This document shows positions 21,346 through 22,206 of a stretch of 22,206 bases of DNA, in pieces. The first letter of the stretch is position 1, and each line of letters begins with the position of its first letter. The notes under the pieces were generated by a model. The model was not told the origin of the DNA. It was given only the letters and a program-made list of their open reading frames with translations, and made no database searches. This stretch comes from a virus. A program made the translations under genes and the position numbers. The stretch covers positions 1 to 22,206 of the IMG/VR virus record IMGVR_UViG_3300029397_000034. One strand, given 5' to 3'.

Positions 21346-21643
21346 TCAGACTGCGTGTGGCTCGCAGGCGCTGCTTGCCCGCACGTTTGGCAATATCCAT
21401 AGGGCTGATGCGCACCGCAGGTGCAAATGTGCAAAGCCATTCTTCTTTGCCAAGGGCCTTCATCACTCGTATGAACGAATTCAGTCGTCCACCGGAACCG
21501 TTCTCCAATGAGCGCAGTGTTTGCTCTGAAATTCCAGCGCTTAGGGCGACATCGTGCATGGTCAGGTTTTTTCGAAGGCGCTCGGCACGAAGTTGTTCAC
21601 CCAGTTCTACCTCAAGTTCATCGGGTGTTTTGAAAGACTGCAT
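21311..21643 (-). CDS. XRE-family helix-turn-helix regulator (HipB-like)
   Basis: A 110-residue repressor-type protein. The HTH spans about residues 16-55: LGEQLRAERLRKNLTMHDVA then LSAGISEQTLRSLENGSGG, with the glycine-rich turn and the ENG motif typical of XRE proteins. The region LNSFIRVMKALGKEEWLCTF is the dimerisation part seen in HipB-like regulators that sit upstream of a kinase toxin; here no hipA follows. The ATG (complement of 21641-21643) has no strong ribosome binding site. Repeats TAGGTT/AACCTA just upstream are probable autoregulatory sites. Confidence 0.85.
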   Translation of the reverse strand: MQSFKTPDELEVELGEQLRAERLRKNLTMHDVALSAGISEQTLRSLENGSGGRLNSFIRVMKALGKEEWLCTFAPAVRISPMDIAKRAGKQRLRATRSLIGHPFSKKDHS

Positions 21644-21659
21644 AAGCTATGAGAATTGG

Positions 21660-21706
21660 TAGGTTACCTTCAGTATTTCAAATGAACCTATGAAATTTAG
21701 TAGGTT
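21660..21706. promoter_or_regulatory. Putative operator of the XRE gene
   Basis: TAGGTT occurs at 21660-21665 and 21701-21706, and its complement AACCTA at 21685-21690, giving inverted and direct copies within 63 bp upstream of the XRE start codon. This is the expected place and form of a binding site for the encoded repressor. Confidence 0.5.
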
Positions 21707-21834
21707 GCGAGCCATCCGAAATGTGCCGTTTTGCACACATCGTCGCTTTCCATCAGTCAGCCTTGAGAAGTGAGTCGGCCCCCCAATCACCCCAATATTG
21801 TGCGAAAAACTGAAATTGGTCGCTGTCCTGGCGT

Positions 21835-22206
21835 TCATTGATCGGGCTGAGCACAGATGAATCCGGGAATTTCCCCTGAGTATTCATCAACAAATTTCTG
21901 GGACTTTGATCCCTTAGAGGGTTTTCCTGCTTTGAACTGGCCTTTTTCCATCGGGCTGAAATTCTTTGGCGCTAAAAAAGTGTATCTCACGATACCTTTT
22001 TGATCCGTGGCCTTATGCGTAATGATAACGGGCTCATCATTTTTATTAGCGCATTTAAAATCATCGAAATCAGTTTCACTCATGCCTTTAGCGGTCATCG
22101 CTTTGTCTTTTGGCAGGCTGGTCGGAATTCTGTAGTGCACAGGATTGGCTGCCAATGCAGCGTTTGCAGAGACTAAATACGCAAATGCAATCAGTAGAAT
22201 TTTCAT
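21835..22206 (-). CDS. Small secreted protein of unknown function
   Basis: A 123-residue protein whose ATG is the last three bases of the window. The N-terminus MKILLIAFAYLVSANAALA is a clear Sec signal peptide with an A-L-A cleavage site before ANPVHY, so the mature protein is about 104 residues in the periplasm or outside. It has two cysteines (FKCANKND and the C-terminal PGFICAQPD), which could form one disulphide. A beta-rich core (DEPVIITHKATDQKGIVRYT) is visible. No family recognised. A remnant of a second copy lies at 20855-20890. Because the window ends at the start codon, the upstream region is not visible. Confidence 0.8.
   Translation of the reverse strand: MKILLIAFAYLVSANAALAANPVHYRIPTSLPKDKAMTAKGMSETDFDDFKCANKNDEPVIITHKATDQKGIVRYTFLAPKNFSPMEKGQFKAGKPSKGSKSQKFVDEYSGEIPGFICAQPDQ

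Overview
The window suggests a betaproteobacterial chromosome, probably Comamonadaceae. The evidence is a high-GC cyoE/COX15-type pair (haem O and haem A synthesis) at the left and an H-NS family gene of the short betaproteobacterial type at the right. Genus is inference. Between them lies an AT-richer temperate-phage genome integrated beside a tRNA-Gly(CCC) gene.

Layout. 1-1332 (minus strand): start of cyoE and complete ctaA. 1333-1840: no convincing gene. 1841-1914: tRNA-Gly, whose 3' end is the likely attL. 2121-3706 (minus): tyrosine integrase and excisionase-like gene, with an inverted repeat over the excisionase start. 3878-6255 (minus): two overlapping genes of unrecognised family, one with a PD-(D/E)XK-like nuclease signature; this is the best candidate for accessory (defence-type) cargo. 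6372-11706 (minus): small DNA-binding protein, family A DNA polymerase and a Toprim/P-loop primase-helicase, i.e. a self-contained replication module. The polymerase appears to have a plasmid-like control region: a 32-codon leader ORF with a strong ribosome binding site overlaps the polymerase start, and an opposing promoter plus terminator would make a ~90-nt antisense RNA covering that site. 11707-12316: no gene, but 18 copies of CGTAAA/TTTACG including ACCGTAAA tandem blocks, a likely replication origin or operator array. 12317-18016 (plus): RuvC-like resolvase, unknown gene, proteasome-like Ntn hydrolase, small and large terminase, a parS-like site, DUF4055 portal and MuF head protein.

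The rightward packaging/head operon stops after MuF. No scaffold, capsid, tail or lysis gene follows. Instead four tightly packed unknown genes run back on the minus strand (17999-20018), so the prophage is truncated, rearranged or carries an inserted cassette here. To the right are a weak Cys-rich ORF, the H-NS gene with a good terminator, a 9-codon remnant of a secreted-protein paralogue, an XRE regulator with an unknown partner and candidate operator repeats, and a small secreted protein ending at the window edge. I found no attR by eye, so the right boundary is unresolved.

In the intact phage, integrase and excisionase would move the element, polymerase plus primase-helicase would copy it from the repeat region, RuvC-like resolvase would clear branched DNA, and the terminases would package it through the portal.
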